From positions 558,001-622,000 of the forward strand of contig JBHGNT010000014.1 in NCBI GenBank assembly GCA_043228905.1: a DNA stretch of 64,000 bases, given 5' to 3'. Positions 51,053 to 61,925 of this stretch are shown in pieces (the stretch's first letter is position 1; the number at the start of each line of letters is the position of its first letter). The notes below the pieces were generated by a model. That model was not told the DNA's origin, made no database searches, and saw nothing but the letters and a program-made list of their open reading frames with translations. Origin of the DNA: Azolla caroliniana. Lineage: Eukaryota; Polypodiophyta. The position numbers and the translations under genes were made by a program.

Positions 51053-51464
51053 TGTCGCGGAGAAAACCGTACATAGGAGGAATTGGGAGTCCTAGCGCGT
51101 GAACAAGTTTTACACAGATTCGCATCGATTTAAGTTAATGTACCTTATTTAAGAATAGGTCGGCGTGATGTAAATATAAACATGCTAATAGGTTAACAAA
51201 TCAAGGCGTATCTCTTTCTGAAGGGACAGAGAATAAAGGTGATGTAACAAGGATGTAATGGCCCATCCTCAACAGCCTATAAAAAGGGGAAAGAAAGACT
51301 GAGAGAGGGATCGGGGGGTTTGGGGAGAGGAGGAGGTGTTGTTGGACTAGGAACCGAGCATCAATTTCTTTTGTTATCTCTGTAGGATTCTTGGGTGGAT
51401 GCCTTTGTTCATGAGGGAAGCCCGTGTGAATCCGGCAGAGGCTACACTACGCACTTTGGACCTT

Positions 51465-51496
<32 letters not shown>

Positions 51497-51822
51497 TTGG
51501 CAAGGACGCTGGCGTGCCGGTTGTAATCTTCGTTTAGTTGTAATCAACTCTTCTTAAGTTGTAATCTTTGATTAGTTGTAATCGATTCTTCCTAAGTGTG
51601 ATCTCTACTCAGTTGCAATCTTCTCTAAACCATTGCGACTCTCTCTCTGTCTTGGTGTGTTGCCGTGTCATTGTCTGATTCGGCAAGCTCTGTGCTTGCC
51701 AGCATCTGGCGCTTACTGTCTCACTCTTTCTCTTTCTTCGCCTTCTATCCTTGCGCACTCCTCGGTTCAGGGCCCCTGCGGTCCCGCCTTAGTTTCCCAC
51801 GCGCAAGTGTGACAACACGACA
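51053..51822 (+). mobile_element. Solo LTR in gypsy I integrase
   Basis: 770 bp, TGTCGCGGAG to ACAACACGACA, flanked by perfect 4-bp ACGT (51049-51052, 51823-51826). TATA is CTATAAAAAGGGG near 51282. A GT microsatellite lies near 51472-51496. With the LTR and one ACGT removed, the integrase frame runs on as LLTTYHESPWAGHRG. Confidence 0.92.
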
Positions 51823-52000
51823 ACGTACCACGAGAGCCCTTGGGCCGGTCACCGCGGAACGTGGGCCATGTTGGAGAAGCTGATGGAAAAATATTGGTGG
51901 CTAGGAATGTACCGGGATGTGCATCAATTCGTGACGACCTGCGAAAGTTGCCAGATGCATTCCGCGATCTGGCACAAAGATGAGCTGCACCCGACCTACC
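51823..52000 (+). pseudogene. Gypsy I integrase zinc finger
   Basis: HESPWAGHRGTWAMLEKLME, KYWWLGMYRDVHQFVTTCES and CQMHSAIWHKDELHPTY, an H2C2 finger. Cut by the next LTR insertion. Confidence 0.85.
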
Positions 52001-53374
52001 TGTCGACCGTTGCCGCGAAGTTTCGCGTGCATGTGTTCGCTCGAACAGGACCGTTGGGGCCTTGGACCAGGGAGACACAAGGGGTGAGGAAGTTGGAGAT
52101 TAAGACAAAGACATGGGGAAATATACATAAGTTTTGATATAAATTACGCTTTAAACAATAGTTAGGTTTAATACCACGATTTCGGTGGTTTTATTTCTTA
52201 CATAGAATCAATTTCATCATTATTCAAAAATGGCTAATCAACACAAAAGGGCTGAGAATAATATGGTGAAGGCGAATCTAGTGGGCTCCGAGCTCGGCTA
52301 CTTCCGACGGCTATGTTGCCTTGATTTGGAGTAGGTCTCATGCCACTACAACCTCCCTTCCGCAACCGGCCAACGAGTTAACCACCATTGAGATGTTGAA
52401 GAAGTTGTCGTATAAGGAACCCAAACCCTAACCCTAACTCACAAGTAGATGCAAAAATCATAACCCTAAAACTCATAAGAAGGAAGAACCCTAGATGCTC
52501 ATAGGAACATAAAAACCCTAAACCTCAAGTTCTCTATAGAAAAGTAGGAAGAAGAAGCTCTGAAACCCTAACCCTAGAAGGAAAAGAAGATGGAGAAAGG
52601 GATAAGGAGAAACGGAGGCTACAAAACCCTAACCCAAGAAGAAGATGAGAACATGATGAAACCCTAGTGGTACACCCCTAAGGCAAAATGGGCGACCCCC
52701 AAATAAGCCTTATCCCTCCTCTCTTATAGAGGAAAGAGGAGCTTATTTTAACATTACATGCTTTTTGTTATTTCCTTTATCACAAAAATGGGAGGGCCTA
52801 AGGCAAAATGGGCAACCCCCAAATAAGCCCTATCCCTCCTCTCTTATAGAGGAAAGAGGAGCTTATTTTAACATTACATGCTTTTTGTTATTTCCTTTAT
52901 CACAAAAATGGGAGGGCCTAAGGCAAAATGGGCAACCCCCAAATAAGCCCTATCCCTCCTCTCTTATAGAGGAAAGAGGAGCTTATTTTAACATTACATG
53001 CTTTTTGTTATTTCCTTTATCACAAAAATGGGAGGCCTAAGGCAAAATGGGCGACCCCCAAATAAGCCCTATCCCTCCTCTCTTATAGAGGAAAGAGGAG
53101 CTTATTTTAACATTACATGCTTTTTGTCATTTCCTTTATCACAAAAATGGGAGGGAACAAAATACCCCTTGATTTGTAACAAGAGAGACTCAAACTCTAC
53201 ACTTCTCTCTATATATTTATAAGCCTTAACCAATAAGATACTACAAGTTATTTATTATGATTATTATTAGTTATTTATATGACTTAACCAATAAGATACA
53301 AGTTATTTATATGACTTTATAAGATGTGCGTGGAAGCTCGATTTTTCTCACAGTGCACACACCACACCACGACA
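52001..53374 (-). mobile_element. LTR-like insertion with fourfold promoter repeat
   Basis: Ends TGTCG...CGACA on either strand, like the F/H LTRs. The minus strand carries the promoter (CTATAAGAGAGGAGGG), the TTGCCCATTTTGCC word, and telobox words (52420-52680). The flanks (TACC/CCAT) do not give a clean duplication, but the integrase frame of I resumes on the far side at FKWMVDF. It is probably a solo LTR enlarged by the tandem repeat. Confidence 0.8.
52679..53155 (-). repeat. Four tandem copies of a 120-bp LTR promoter segment
   Basis: Units start near 52679, 52799, 52919 and 53039, with only a few differences (one unit is 119 bp). Each includes the TATA-like CTATAAGAG and the downstream CCCATTTTGCC word. 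Confidence 0.95.
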
Positions 53375-54198
53375 CCATCCATTTCAAATGGATGGTGGAC
53401 TTTGTGACGAAGTTGATGGGAGTGGGGCAAATGCGATACATGGTGCTTGCACGGGAGGACCTTACGAACCAGGTGGAGGGTTGTGCATGACAGAACAAAA
53501 TGATTGCATCCGTATGTTGGTTCCTAATCGAAGAGGTGGTTTGCCAATATAGATGCGTGGGGAAGATCGTGGCCGACCGGGGAAAACTGGACGCGTAGGA
53601 AGCCGAAGAGTTGTTCGGTCGGTTGGGGGTAAAACTCTCTCTCACTATGGCGTACAATCCGGAGGCGAACGGAAAGGTGGAACGCGGACACGGGCCGATC
53701 GTGAAGGCGTTAGTGCGGGCGTGCGAGGGGCAAGTTGGGAATTGGCACGGATTCGCCAACTCGAGCGGAGGCCGGAGGACATGGAATGGGCAAAGGCGAA
53801 ATTGTATGCGGTGTGGGAGAAGAACAAGGACCGGTTCGACCGGACGCACCGGCTAAGACCGAAGAAGATCAAGGAAGGCGATTAGGTATTGGTTTATGAC
53901 AACAACCTCGACAACTAGCACAAGGCTACGTGGAAATTGGCACGGAGATGGTTCGGGCGTTACACGATGACGGCCGCGAACAACAATGTCACGTACCACC
54001 TTGCAGAGCTTGACGGAATGAAGATAGCAGACCCTTTGCGAGGAAGCGGATTAAGTTCTTTAGGAAGCGGCACGAAGAGGAGCCGGATCCGTAGTACGAG
54101 AGCGAGGGCAGCGAAACGAGGGAACCGGACGAAGTTCGGGAGTACAAGAGCGAGGGACCGGAATTTCCGCCTTTCCTCTCTCGGCACATACCGGTGGA
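53375..54198 (+). pseudogene. Gypsy I integrase core and C-terminus
   Basis: FKWMVDFVTKLMGVGQMRYM, VLAREDLTNQVEG, a TGA, SVCWFLIEEVVCQYRCVGKI, VADRGKLDA with TAG, LSLTMAYNPEANGKVERGHG, then after a deletion WAKAKLYAVWEKNKDRFDRT and HRLRPKKIKEGD. The GPY region reads RRWFGRYTMTAANNNVTYHL. The tail is Arg/Ser-rich and ends in the conserved pre-PPT block (GGCACATACCGGTGGATGT). Confidence 0.85.
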
Positions 54199-55035
54199 TG
54201 TAGTGAAAAATTCCGGTCACGAAGGGGAAAAGGGTCAAATGTGCGTGAAATAGGGTGTGTTGATGCACCCAAAAATATGTACTATGTATAAACACATGTA
54301 AATAACCTAGGACTAGTAAGTACTAGGGACTAGAATTTGATAAGTACTTTAAAGATCTACACTGAAAGGGGCGGGGGAATATGAAAGTTGACGCGAGAAG
54401 ATCGAGGAAAATCTCGGCCCTAAGGAACTAAGTTAACTATCTGATGTAACAACCCTCTCTCTCTCTCCTTGATCTATAAAAGGGGGATGAGAGGACTGAT
54501 GAAGGGGGGGGGGGGGGGGGGTTAGGAGATAAAGTCGTTGTCGGTTTGGGGACCGAGCTCTCTATCTCTCTCTCAATTTACGTTTTAAGCGCATGGTTCA
54601 GTCAGAAGCCTTTGCTCGCGTAGGAAGCTAGTGTGCTCCCAACAAAGGCTCCTTGTGTCGGTGTCTCCTGGTGTTTGCGCATGTGTGGTGTGGCTAACCC
54701 ACTGCTCTGAGTTCGACTGAGCTCTCTATCTCTCTCTCAATTTACGTTTTAAGCGCATGGTTCAGTCAGAAGCCTTTGCTCGCGTAGGAAGCTAGTGTGC
54801 TCCCAACAAAGGCTCCTTGTGTCGGTGTCTCCTGGTGTTTGCGCATGTGTGGTGTGGCTAACCCACTGCTCTGAGTTCGACTGAGCCAGTTGTATGTTGT
54901 TGTTTTCCGTAATCTATAACATTTGGTTGATTTTCTCTGTCTATTCTTCTTCTTCTTCTTCTTCTATCACTGCTTGGTCCGAGGCCCCCGCAGTCCCACC
55001 GTAGCTATTGCACGTGAATGCGAAATACCATGACA
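54199..55035 (+). repeat. 3' LTR of gypsy I
   Basis: About 837 bp, TGTAGTGAAAAATTCCGG to ACCATGACA. TATA is CTATAAAAGGGGG near 54474. A run of 18 G (54504-54521) and a 164-bp internal tandem duplication are included. Confidence 0.82.
54555..54882 (+). repeat. 164-bp tandem duplication in gypsy I LTR
   Basis: 54555-54718 and 54719-54882 appear identical, so the duplication is young compared with the element. Confidence 0.95.
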
Positions 55036-55389
55036 ACAACGAGTGGAAGGCGTCGTTAACAATGTAGGGCCCGGTTTGTTTGGATAATGGCGATGGAAGT
55101 TGTCGACAAGAGCTTGAGCATTAGAAACATTATTGACGGGTTCCCAAGTGCGATCACTCGGAGGATAGCCTACCCAATCAACCAGATAATAGAGCTTATT
55201 CCACACAATCTTAGAATCGAAAATAGCAGCTACCTCGTATTCGGGGTTGTTTGCACGTTGGATAGAGGGAGGAGGTGGCATGACATGATTAGGAATAGAA
55301 GAGGCGCCATAAGGTTCCAAAAGAGAGTTATGAAAGACTGGGTGAAGCCGCGTGTGTGTTGGAAGATTAAAGATCAAAGGTTGCATCAT
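55036..55389 (-). pseudogene. Chromovirus J integrase tail with chromodomain
   Basis: Open on the minus strand: LHPVFHNSLLEPYG of the integrase C-terminus, a Pro-rich stretch, then PEYEVAAIFDSKIVWNKLYY, LVDWVGYPPSDRTWEPVNN and FHRRYPNKP-like residues, a clear chromodomain. In chromoviruses this domain directs integration to chromatin marks. It appears intact. Confidence 0.88.
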
Positions 55390-56027
55390 TAATCCGTGCA
55401 GTGATGAGAAATGGACCTAAGCGTTGTTAATCGAGCTTCTCACATGGCCAGGTAGTCTTGATGTGATGACAAAGCAACCTTATTTGGTCACCAACATTAA
55501 AAGGAGACTTAGGATGATGGTGATATGCGTTGGTCTTATGTTGTGCTTGAGTTGTCTGAAGATGTGAAGATAGTGCTAACTGGATTCAGTGTAGTTGATG
55601 AAGGTGATGCTCAGCACTAGGATTTCGTGCACACATTGAGAAGATCCAAGATACACCATTGAGGATGGTTGCCGGTGGAGGCAAAGAAAGATGTAACCTT
55701 GGTAGAAGAGTGTATTGTGTTATTGTATGCAAACTCAACAAGATGTAAGATATTATTCCAATCATCTCGTTGATTATTGATGAAGCATCGAAGATACTGA
55801 TGGAGCGTTTGATTCATGTGCTCGGTTTGTCCGTCGGTTTGTGGATGATAAGCTGAAGAGAGATTGGAGGAGATTTTGAGGCCTACCCATACCATGTGTA
55901 AAGAGCGAGGAAACTATAGATATCATTATGCGTGATGTGTCATCTTGGTAAATCGATCCACTAATGTTAAAATAGTATCAAAGCCTTTTGAAGGTGGCAG
56001 ATCCATAATGAAATCTATAGAAATAGA
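55390..56027 (-). pseudogene. Chromovirus J integrase core and GPY region
   Basis: SSAYHPQTDGQTEHMNQTLH, YLRCFINNQRDDWNNILHLV and EFAYNNTIHSSTK of the core (55617-55895), then FNVGDQIRLLCHHIKTTWPC and RLGPFLI of the C-terminal module, with stops between. The segment to the right ([13 protein letters not shown]-like) holds the start of the core. Confidence 0.82.
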
Positions 56028-56684
56028 CTACCATGGCTTGGTTGGAGGCGGTAATGGTTGTAACAAGCCATAAGGATGATGCTTGGGTATTTTGGCTTGA
56101 CAAAAGGTGTCACATGTACGAACATAATCTTCGAAAAAGTTTTGCAAATGAGGCCACCAAAATGAGTGCTTCACCAACTCCATGGTCTTGGCAATACCAA
56201 AATGTCCAGCCATAGGGACGTAAGGGAGATTCTTGTAAAAGAGTAAGCCATCTTTCCACTTGAAGTCCTGATTGTGTTGAGATGACCCTTGCAATGTGGA
56301 GCAAGATGCATGGCTTGGACTAATGTGGGCCAAGACATCCTTAACGAAATCATTAGAGTAAAGTCGTTGCCAAATAGTATCAACAAGGCATGAATCAAGC
56401 GACATGGCATAAACTATTGTTGCTTGTACCTTTGATGGTCCTAGGAGAATTTGCTTTTGATTGTCGAAGGCTGAATCTCTAGGTCGAGGTGCAAGATATG
56501 AACGCTGAGATAGAGCATCCGCCTTCCCTTGTTGTTTACCCGGGCAGAAAACGATATTGAAATAAAAATGAATTAGAAATTGTGCCCACTGAGCTTGTCT
56601 CCTATTTAACACTCGAGCCATTTGAAAATACGTAAGATTTTTGTGATCACTATAAATGATGATTTGATGAGGAGATCCTTCCAA
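56028..56684 (-). pseudogene. Chromovirus J RNase H end and integrase zinc finger
   Basis: A 219-residue open stretch: YSDHKNLTYFQMARVLNRRQ, VFCPGKQQGKADALSQRSYL, then linker, then PMAGHFGIAKTMELVKHSFW and WPHLQNFFEDYVRTCDTFCQ, the H2C2 finger. Well preserved. Confidence 0.88.
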
Positions 56685-57028
56685 GAAATGTCGTCATTGC
56701 TTGAAAGAGTCGAGCACAACTAGTAACTCCTTGTCATGCACCTCATAGTTTATCTCCGCAGTAGTAAATTTTCTCGAGTGAAATGCGACTGGATGGGACT
56801 GCCTGTCCTTGCCTAGTTGTGATAGGATACTCCCCAATGCAAAGTCTGACGCATCCATGTCAATGGTAAATGGCTTTTCGGGATCAATATACGCTAAGAT
56901 AGGAGCTTATGTGAATGCTTCTTTGAGCTAAGTAAAGGTTGTGTCCGCTTCAATAGTCCAAACAAACGCTTTATTCTTCTTGGGGAGTTGGATGAGAGGC
57001 AACACGATCTTTGAATAATTCCATATGA
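56685..57028 (-). pseudogene. Chromovirus J RNase H, proximal part
   Basis: Fragments of the RT/RNase H junction on the minus strand (IVLPLIQLPKKNKAFVWTI, PFTIDMDASDFALGSILSQL, HEKELLVVLDSFK). 56842-57028 is the left copy of a 187-bp duplication. Confidence 0.75.
56842..57028. repeat. 187-bp direct duplication, copy 1 (copy 2 at 57683-57869)
   Basis: The copies differ at about six positions and flank the 654-bp insert. The reading frame of J continues from copy 2 into RT on the right. Confidence 0.93.
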
Positions 57029-57682
57029 GAAACTCGGCCGAGGCCGAAACCGGATGTGGAGTACCCGGCTACGGAAGACCCGGTGAGAACCGGATGAGGA
57101 GTACCCGGCTACGGAAGAACCGGTGAGAACTGGATGATGAGTACCCGGCTACGGGAGACCCGGTGAGAACCGGATGACGAGTACCCGGCAAGAGCCAGAT
57201 GGTGAAGGCCCGGTGAGAAGTACTCACCGGATGAAGGGACATATTCGTAAATATGTTTTTTGAGAGTCCATCAGGGCTATATTTGTAAATAGCCGAAAAG
57301 TCATATTAGTATAAATATGACTTAGGGCAAACTTAGTAGATAGTAGTTGTCATTTTTGTTGGTGCAAGATTTGAGCGCGTAACTGTGTACAGAGAGAGAG
57401 TGAGAGAAGAAGAGGTCGTTGCCTCTGTTGTAACTGCCGCCTGTGGCGAAGATAACAAGCTCGAGGTCGTTGCCTCGGTGCTTTACCATTGTACATTGTG
57501 ATATAGTGATAGTTCGCAGTCTGTGGGCTGCCGTGGTTTTTCCCTAGTTTGGGTTTTTCCACGTTAACATCCTGTGTACCCTTCTCTCCATTGTGTCGTG
57601 TTTCTTTATTCCCCGTTTTCTGTGTTTGATTCTAAGCTCGGTTGTGGCCGAGCGTTGTTCATCGGAGCGTGTAGTTCCTGTC
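57029..57682 (+). repeat. Family P LTR-like insert with a 40-bp minisatellite
   Basis: Begins with four 40-bp units (GTACCCGG at 57061, 57101, 57141, 57181), then GACATATTCGTAA, AAAGTCATATTAG, TATAAATATGACTTAGGG, a GA run, and U5-like GT-rich sequence. The latter part matches 27639-27956 on the other strand. A related word set occurs in the H LTRs. Confidence 0.75.
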
Positions 57683-57869
57683 AAGTCTGACGCATCCGCG
57701 TCAATGGTAAATGGGTTTTCGGGATCAATATACGCTAAGATAGGAGCTGATGTGAATGCCTCTTTGAGCTAAGTAAAGGTTGTGTCCGCTTCAATAGTCC
57801 AAACAAACGCTTGATTCTTCTTGGGGAGTTGGATGAGAGGCAACACGATCTTTGAATAATTCCATATGA

Positions 57870-58841
57870 ATTTGCATAGAAGCTAGCAAATCCGAGGAAA
57901 CATTGGATGTCTCAAACTAAACATGGGGGTTGTGATTCTAATATTGTTTAGACTTTTGCTGGATCCATAAAAATACCCTTGGATGAAATCGTGTATCCCA
58001 AAAATTCGACTTGTTTGCAATCAAAGCTGCAAGTCTTCTCAAGTTTGGCATAAAAACCATACTTCCTTAGGCGTTCAAGTACTTTCCGCACATATATATC
58101 GTGCTCCTCCTGTATTTTAGAGTAAATCAATAGATCATCTAAATAGATGATGAGAAAGATATCCAGAAAATCCCGGAAAATGTCATTTGCCATATGTTGG
58201 AAAACTGCGGGTGCATTTTGTGAGCCCAAAAGGCATGACTGTATAAACTCGAAATGATCATACCGAGTGTGAAATGTAGTTTTCCACTCATCTCCCAGTC
58301 GAATGTGAACAAGATTATATGCCCCCCTTAAATCAATCTTTGTAAAATGCTTTGCCTGATCAATACGTTATAAAAGACTGGAGATTAAAGGTAGAGCATA
58401 CCTATTTCTTATGGTAACTTTATTTAATCCCTGATAGTCCACAACCAAACGAAGCAAACCGTCCTTTTTCTTCACAAAAAATATAGGAACACCGGCTAGA
58501 GACTTTGAATATCGAATAAACCCATGTGCAAGATTCTCCTCGATGTATTCTCGAAGAACCTCAAGCTCAGTTGGTGATAGATTGTAGATCGACCCCACAG
58601 TGGTTCTTTTCCTGGTTGGAGGTCAATGGGACAGTCGTACGACTGATGCTTTGGAAGTACACTAGCTTTGACTTTGTCAAAAACATCAGCATATTCTTGA
58701 TATTTTTCGGGAATTTGGATGTCTGAATTCCCTTGAGTAGCACTAGAATGTGTCACTGATATTGCAAATAAGGAAAGTTCCTCCTTTCCTCCCACTTGGG
58801 ACAATTGTTGCAATGTGATGGTTGAGATTTTATGAACAGGA
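57870..58841 (-). pseudogene. Chromovirus J reverse transcriptase
   Basis: From the right: [80 protein letters not shown], a region with stops (IDLRGAYNLVHIRLGDEWKT), QNAPAVFQHMANDIFRDFLD, IFLIIYLDDLLIYSK with the catalytic YLDD, and FDCKQVEFLGYTISSKGIFM. Close in wording to fragment M. Confidence 0.87.
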
Positions 58842-59335
58842 TGTTAGGAATCGACTAGCCACAACCGGTTATACGTTCGTATTCGTGTGCAGAAACCAAG
58901 AACTAGTACACAGACAAAAACGTAAAGACACATAAACACCGATATTTTACGTGGAAAATCCGAAATGGGGAAAACCATGGGGGTCCACAAACCCCGACAA
59001 AACAGATCACTACAATAGAGAGGAAGTACAAATACGGAACTCAGAGACAATGACCTCGAGTTCTCCTTCGTCTGACAGACGGCTATAGAGTACACTCTCA
59101 CTCTCTCACTCACAGTTACAGAGGCAACTGCTTCGTTCTAACTTTACAATAATAATCAACTACTACTTACTAAAGTTTGCCCTAGTTGCTTATAAACAAA
59201 AAGCAACTTTCTAGCTATTTACAAGTATAGCCCACAAGGGGCCTTTTAAACTATTTACTAGTCTTCTAAAACGATTTTGGTTTTCAATTTCAATTTCAAT
59301 TTCGGTTTCAGCCTCGACTGAGATACTCACCAACA
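58842..59335 (-). mobile_element. Solo LTR in chromovirus J
   Basis: 494 bp. The minus strand reads TGTTGGTGAGTATCTC to GATTCCTAACA, with the U5-like TTTCCACGTAAAATATCGG words seen in many copia LTRs. Flanking 5-mers CAGGA and CGGTA are similar but not identical, so the duplication is uncertain. Confidence 0.7.
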
Positions 59336-59476
59336 CGGTACTTCTCTTCCCATCCGGAGGGACATGCTTCCCAACAAAGGAGATGGTGCACTGGTAGAAC
59401 TATATTCTTTAAGGCAGGAATAGTCCTAGGTTTGGTCCTTAGCAATGATGTTTTCTGCTGAAGGGCACCAAATTTC

Positions 59477-59827
59477 TCACCTCCTCCAATCAATTCTTGG
59501 GTTATGTAGCTCAAGCCATGGAAAACCAAGGACAATTGGATGCTTGAGGCCACATAGTATGTTAAAGGAAACTACACATCCTAAATCACCTAAGAGTGTG
59601 TGTAGTGGTTTAGACTCTTCGAATATCTTCCCGGAAGCTATGGGACATTCATCAATCACTACTACGAAAACTGGGCAAGGAAGGGTATGCAAGGATATTT
59701 GATGTTTTTGGGCAAAATCTCTATCCATGAAACAAGAATTGGCTCCAATATCTAAGAGGGCTTGGACCTGAAGTTGACAACTCGGTGTCCTAACATGTAC
59801 TTGGGCTACGAATACTCTACTTGTCAT
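59477..59827 (-). pseudogene. Chromovirus J protease
   Basis: Minus strand: VQALLDIGANSCFMDRDFAQ, then FNILCGLKHPIVLGFPWLEL and HNPRIDW. This is a gypsy retropepsin; the catalytic triad reads DIG rather than DSG/DTG, which should inactivate it. The RT-proximal side is cut by the solo LTR. Confidence 0.82.
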
Positions 59828-60135
59828 GATATGGCAAGATTCAAACCCATGACCTTATGTTACATGGGTCAAGCTCTTGACCATTAAACTATACATTGTA
59901 ATACGAAGGATATTATTTTCATTTCAATTTTACTATAGAAAATTGATATATATTCTAGATTTTTCTAAAACATTCTAGAAACTTCAGGAGTACTCCTAAG
60001 AACACTACAAAAGGAGGCACAAGGCATTATTTCGAACCAAATCTATTCAACGCCAGTCTTAAGCCTCCTAACTACTATTGTATATTCTCTTCATATAATA
60101 TATATCTTTTGTTATCATCATTCTCTCATACTATG
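59825..60135 (+). repeat. LTR fragment related to copia L LTR
   Basis: Begins TGTCATGATATGG with a tRNA-like segment (box B-like GGTTTGAATCT on the minus strand), then TTCTAGAA words and AACGCCAGTCTTAAGC, also found at 34726-35239. Its right end is cut by copia D. Confidence 0.6.
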
Positions 60136-60684
60136 TGTTACGAAGGCACTACGACTCTTCTGTGTGCATAGCGGATCGTGATGTGCTGGATCGTTTAGTG
60201 CTCAAGACAGAAAGGGGAAGAGGAAGGAGACTTACCTCTACACAGTCCAAAAGCTTCTATTCCATTACACTCAGAGCTCAACTCGCTCTCCTCAGTTTTC
60301 TATTCTTTGTTTTTTGTTCTTACAACTCTCTACTCAAGACGGAAAGGGGAAGAGGAAGGAGACTTACCTCTACACAGTCCAAAAGCTTCTATTCCATTAC
60401 ACTCAGAGCTCAACTCGCTCTCCTCAGTTTTCTATTCTTTGTTTTTTGTTCTTACAACTCTCTACTCTCACAACTTCTACTTCTTACAACTTACTACACT
60501 TACTTTTTACCTAAGTATATAAGTCACTTACATATGCAGCTAATTAGCTGTTAGTAGCTAAATAGTTGTGGATAGCTAAATAGTTGTTTCACCTTTATGT
60601 CCACTAGTAGCTAATTAGCTAATAGCTACTATAGCTTATTTCTCAATAAGCATCACATACCTTTGTTGAGCTTGCTTCTCAACA
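60136..60684 (-). repeat. 3' LTR of copia D
   Basis: 549 bp, minus strand TGTTGAGAAGCAAGC to CGTAACA. Includes a 132-bp tandem duplication and the AGCTAATTAGCT words also seen in A. Confidence 0.9.
60201..60464 (-). repeat. 132-bp tandem duplication in copia D LTR
   Basis: 60201-60332 and 60333-60464 differ at one base. Confidence 0.95.
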
Positions 60685-60702
60685 CTCCTCCTCAAACTCA
60701 AC

Positions 60703-61330
60703 TTATCCTTTCTTGGGATCATGTTCAATTTTCTTTTCTTCATGCTTTTCAGCTACCATGCCAATGGTTGTAACTCCCATCATGTCTCTAAATTGTGTAT
60801 GTTTTTCCATGCTCAATCGCTTCGTAAGAATATCATACACTTGTTGATTTGTACTTACATACAACAGATCCACTTCTCCATCAATCACTTTTTCTCTAAC
60901 AAAGTGATAATGCACTTCAATGTGCTTCGTTCTTGCATGGAACACTGGGTTTTTTGCCAGTTGAATGTTGCTCATATTCTCACACCAAATTGTGACAGCA
61001 CCATCTATATATTCTCCCAAATCAACAAGCAATCTTCTGATCCATACCTCTTCACAGGTAACTATTGCAGCTCCTCTATATTCAGCTTCAGTACTTGATA
61101 GTGCAATAGTAGCTTGTTTCTTGCTACTCCATGAAATAACTGAACTTCCCAATGTAAAAATATATCCACTTGTGGATCTTCTGTCAGTTTGGCTTCCAAC
61201 CCAATCAGCATTTGTATATCCTTCCAGCTTTATGTCCAAATCAGCCCTGTAAAACAGTCCATAATTTTGAGTAGCTTTTACATACCTCAAAATTCTTCTT
61301 ATGCATTCCAAATGTGGCTTTGTTGGCTAT
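60703..61330 (-). pseudogene. Copia D RNase H
   Basis: ECIRRILRYVKATQNYGLFY, YTNADWVGSQTDRRS, SSTEAEYRG, WCENMSNIQLAKNPVFHA and HYHFVREKVIDGEVDL, ending DILTKRLS. Compared with A the catalytic region is largely intact, with WCDN changed to WCEN. Open over 203 codons. Confidence 0.9.
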
Positions 61331-61925
61331 TGCATAAACTAGCTAACTAATCCAACAACATAATTCAAAGCAAGTCTTGTTATGGTCAAATATACGAGGA
61401 TGCCCACCATAGACCTATACATGTTTACATCTTCTATTTTGGCTTCCAAATCAGCCCTCAATTTGCAATTCTTATCTAGTGGTATACCAATAGGTTTGCA
61501 TCCAAGCATACCATACTTCTTCAACATAATAGTTGCATACTGTTTTTGCAACATATATATACCACTTTCAGATCTGATCATCTCAGCTCTCCCAAATCCT
61601 TCATATGAAATTGCATTTCAAGACTTTCTTTCAGCTTGCTTATTTCATCCATAGAATCACCTCCAATGATTAAATCATCAACATAAATCAAGATAACAAC
61701 AATGCAATCATTTATCCTTTTTACATACAATGATGGATCAGCCTTTGACATTTTGAAAGCAAATTTTTTGAGAGATTCTGAAAGTTCTTTATGACATGCC
61801 CTTGGTGCTTGTTTCAATCCATAAAGAGCCTTTTTCAGCCTACATACATATTTTGGATGCTTCTTATCTTCAAAACCTGGTGGTTGATACATATACAGTT
61901 CTTCTTCTGGATGCTTCCACTCCAT
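61331..61925 (-). pseudogene. Copia D reverse transcriptase, C-terminal two thirds
   Basis: ELYMYQPPGFEDKKHPKYVC, LKKALYGLKQAPRACHKELS, the catalytic LIYVDDLIIGG, KESLEMQFHMKDLGELR, a frameshift, then MIRSESGIYMLQKQYATIML and MYRSMVGILVYLTITRL. The fingers region (about 150 codons) is deleted; its neighbour is the linker after integrase. Confidence 0.88.

Larger units (their letters stand above)
55036..59824 (-). mobile_element. Chromovirus J, Ty3/gypsy with chromodomain (decayed)
   Basis: Minus-strand order protease, RT, RNase H, integrase, chromodomain. No gag and no own LTR pair remain: its right end is replaced by a plus-strand LTR fragment and its left end abuts the I LTR. It carries a solo LTR (58842-59335) and a 654-bp insert with long direct repeats. 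Related to fragment M. Confidence 0.87.

Noticed and set aside
52679-53155. Satellite DNA array or CRISPR-like array
   Set aside because: The units are contiguous without spacers and contain LTR promoter words; they lie between LTR ends.
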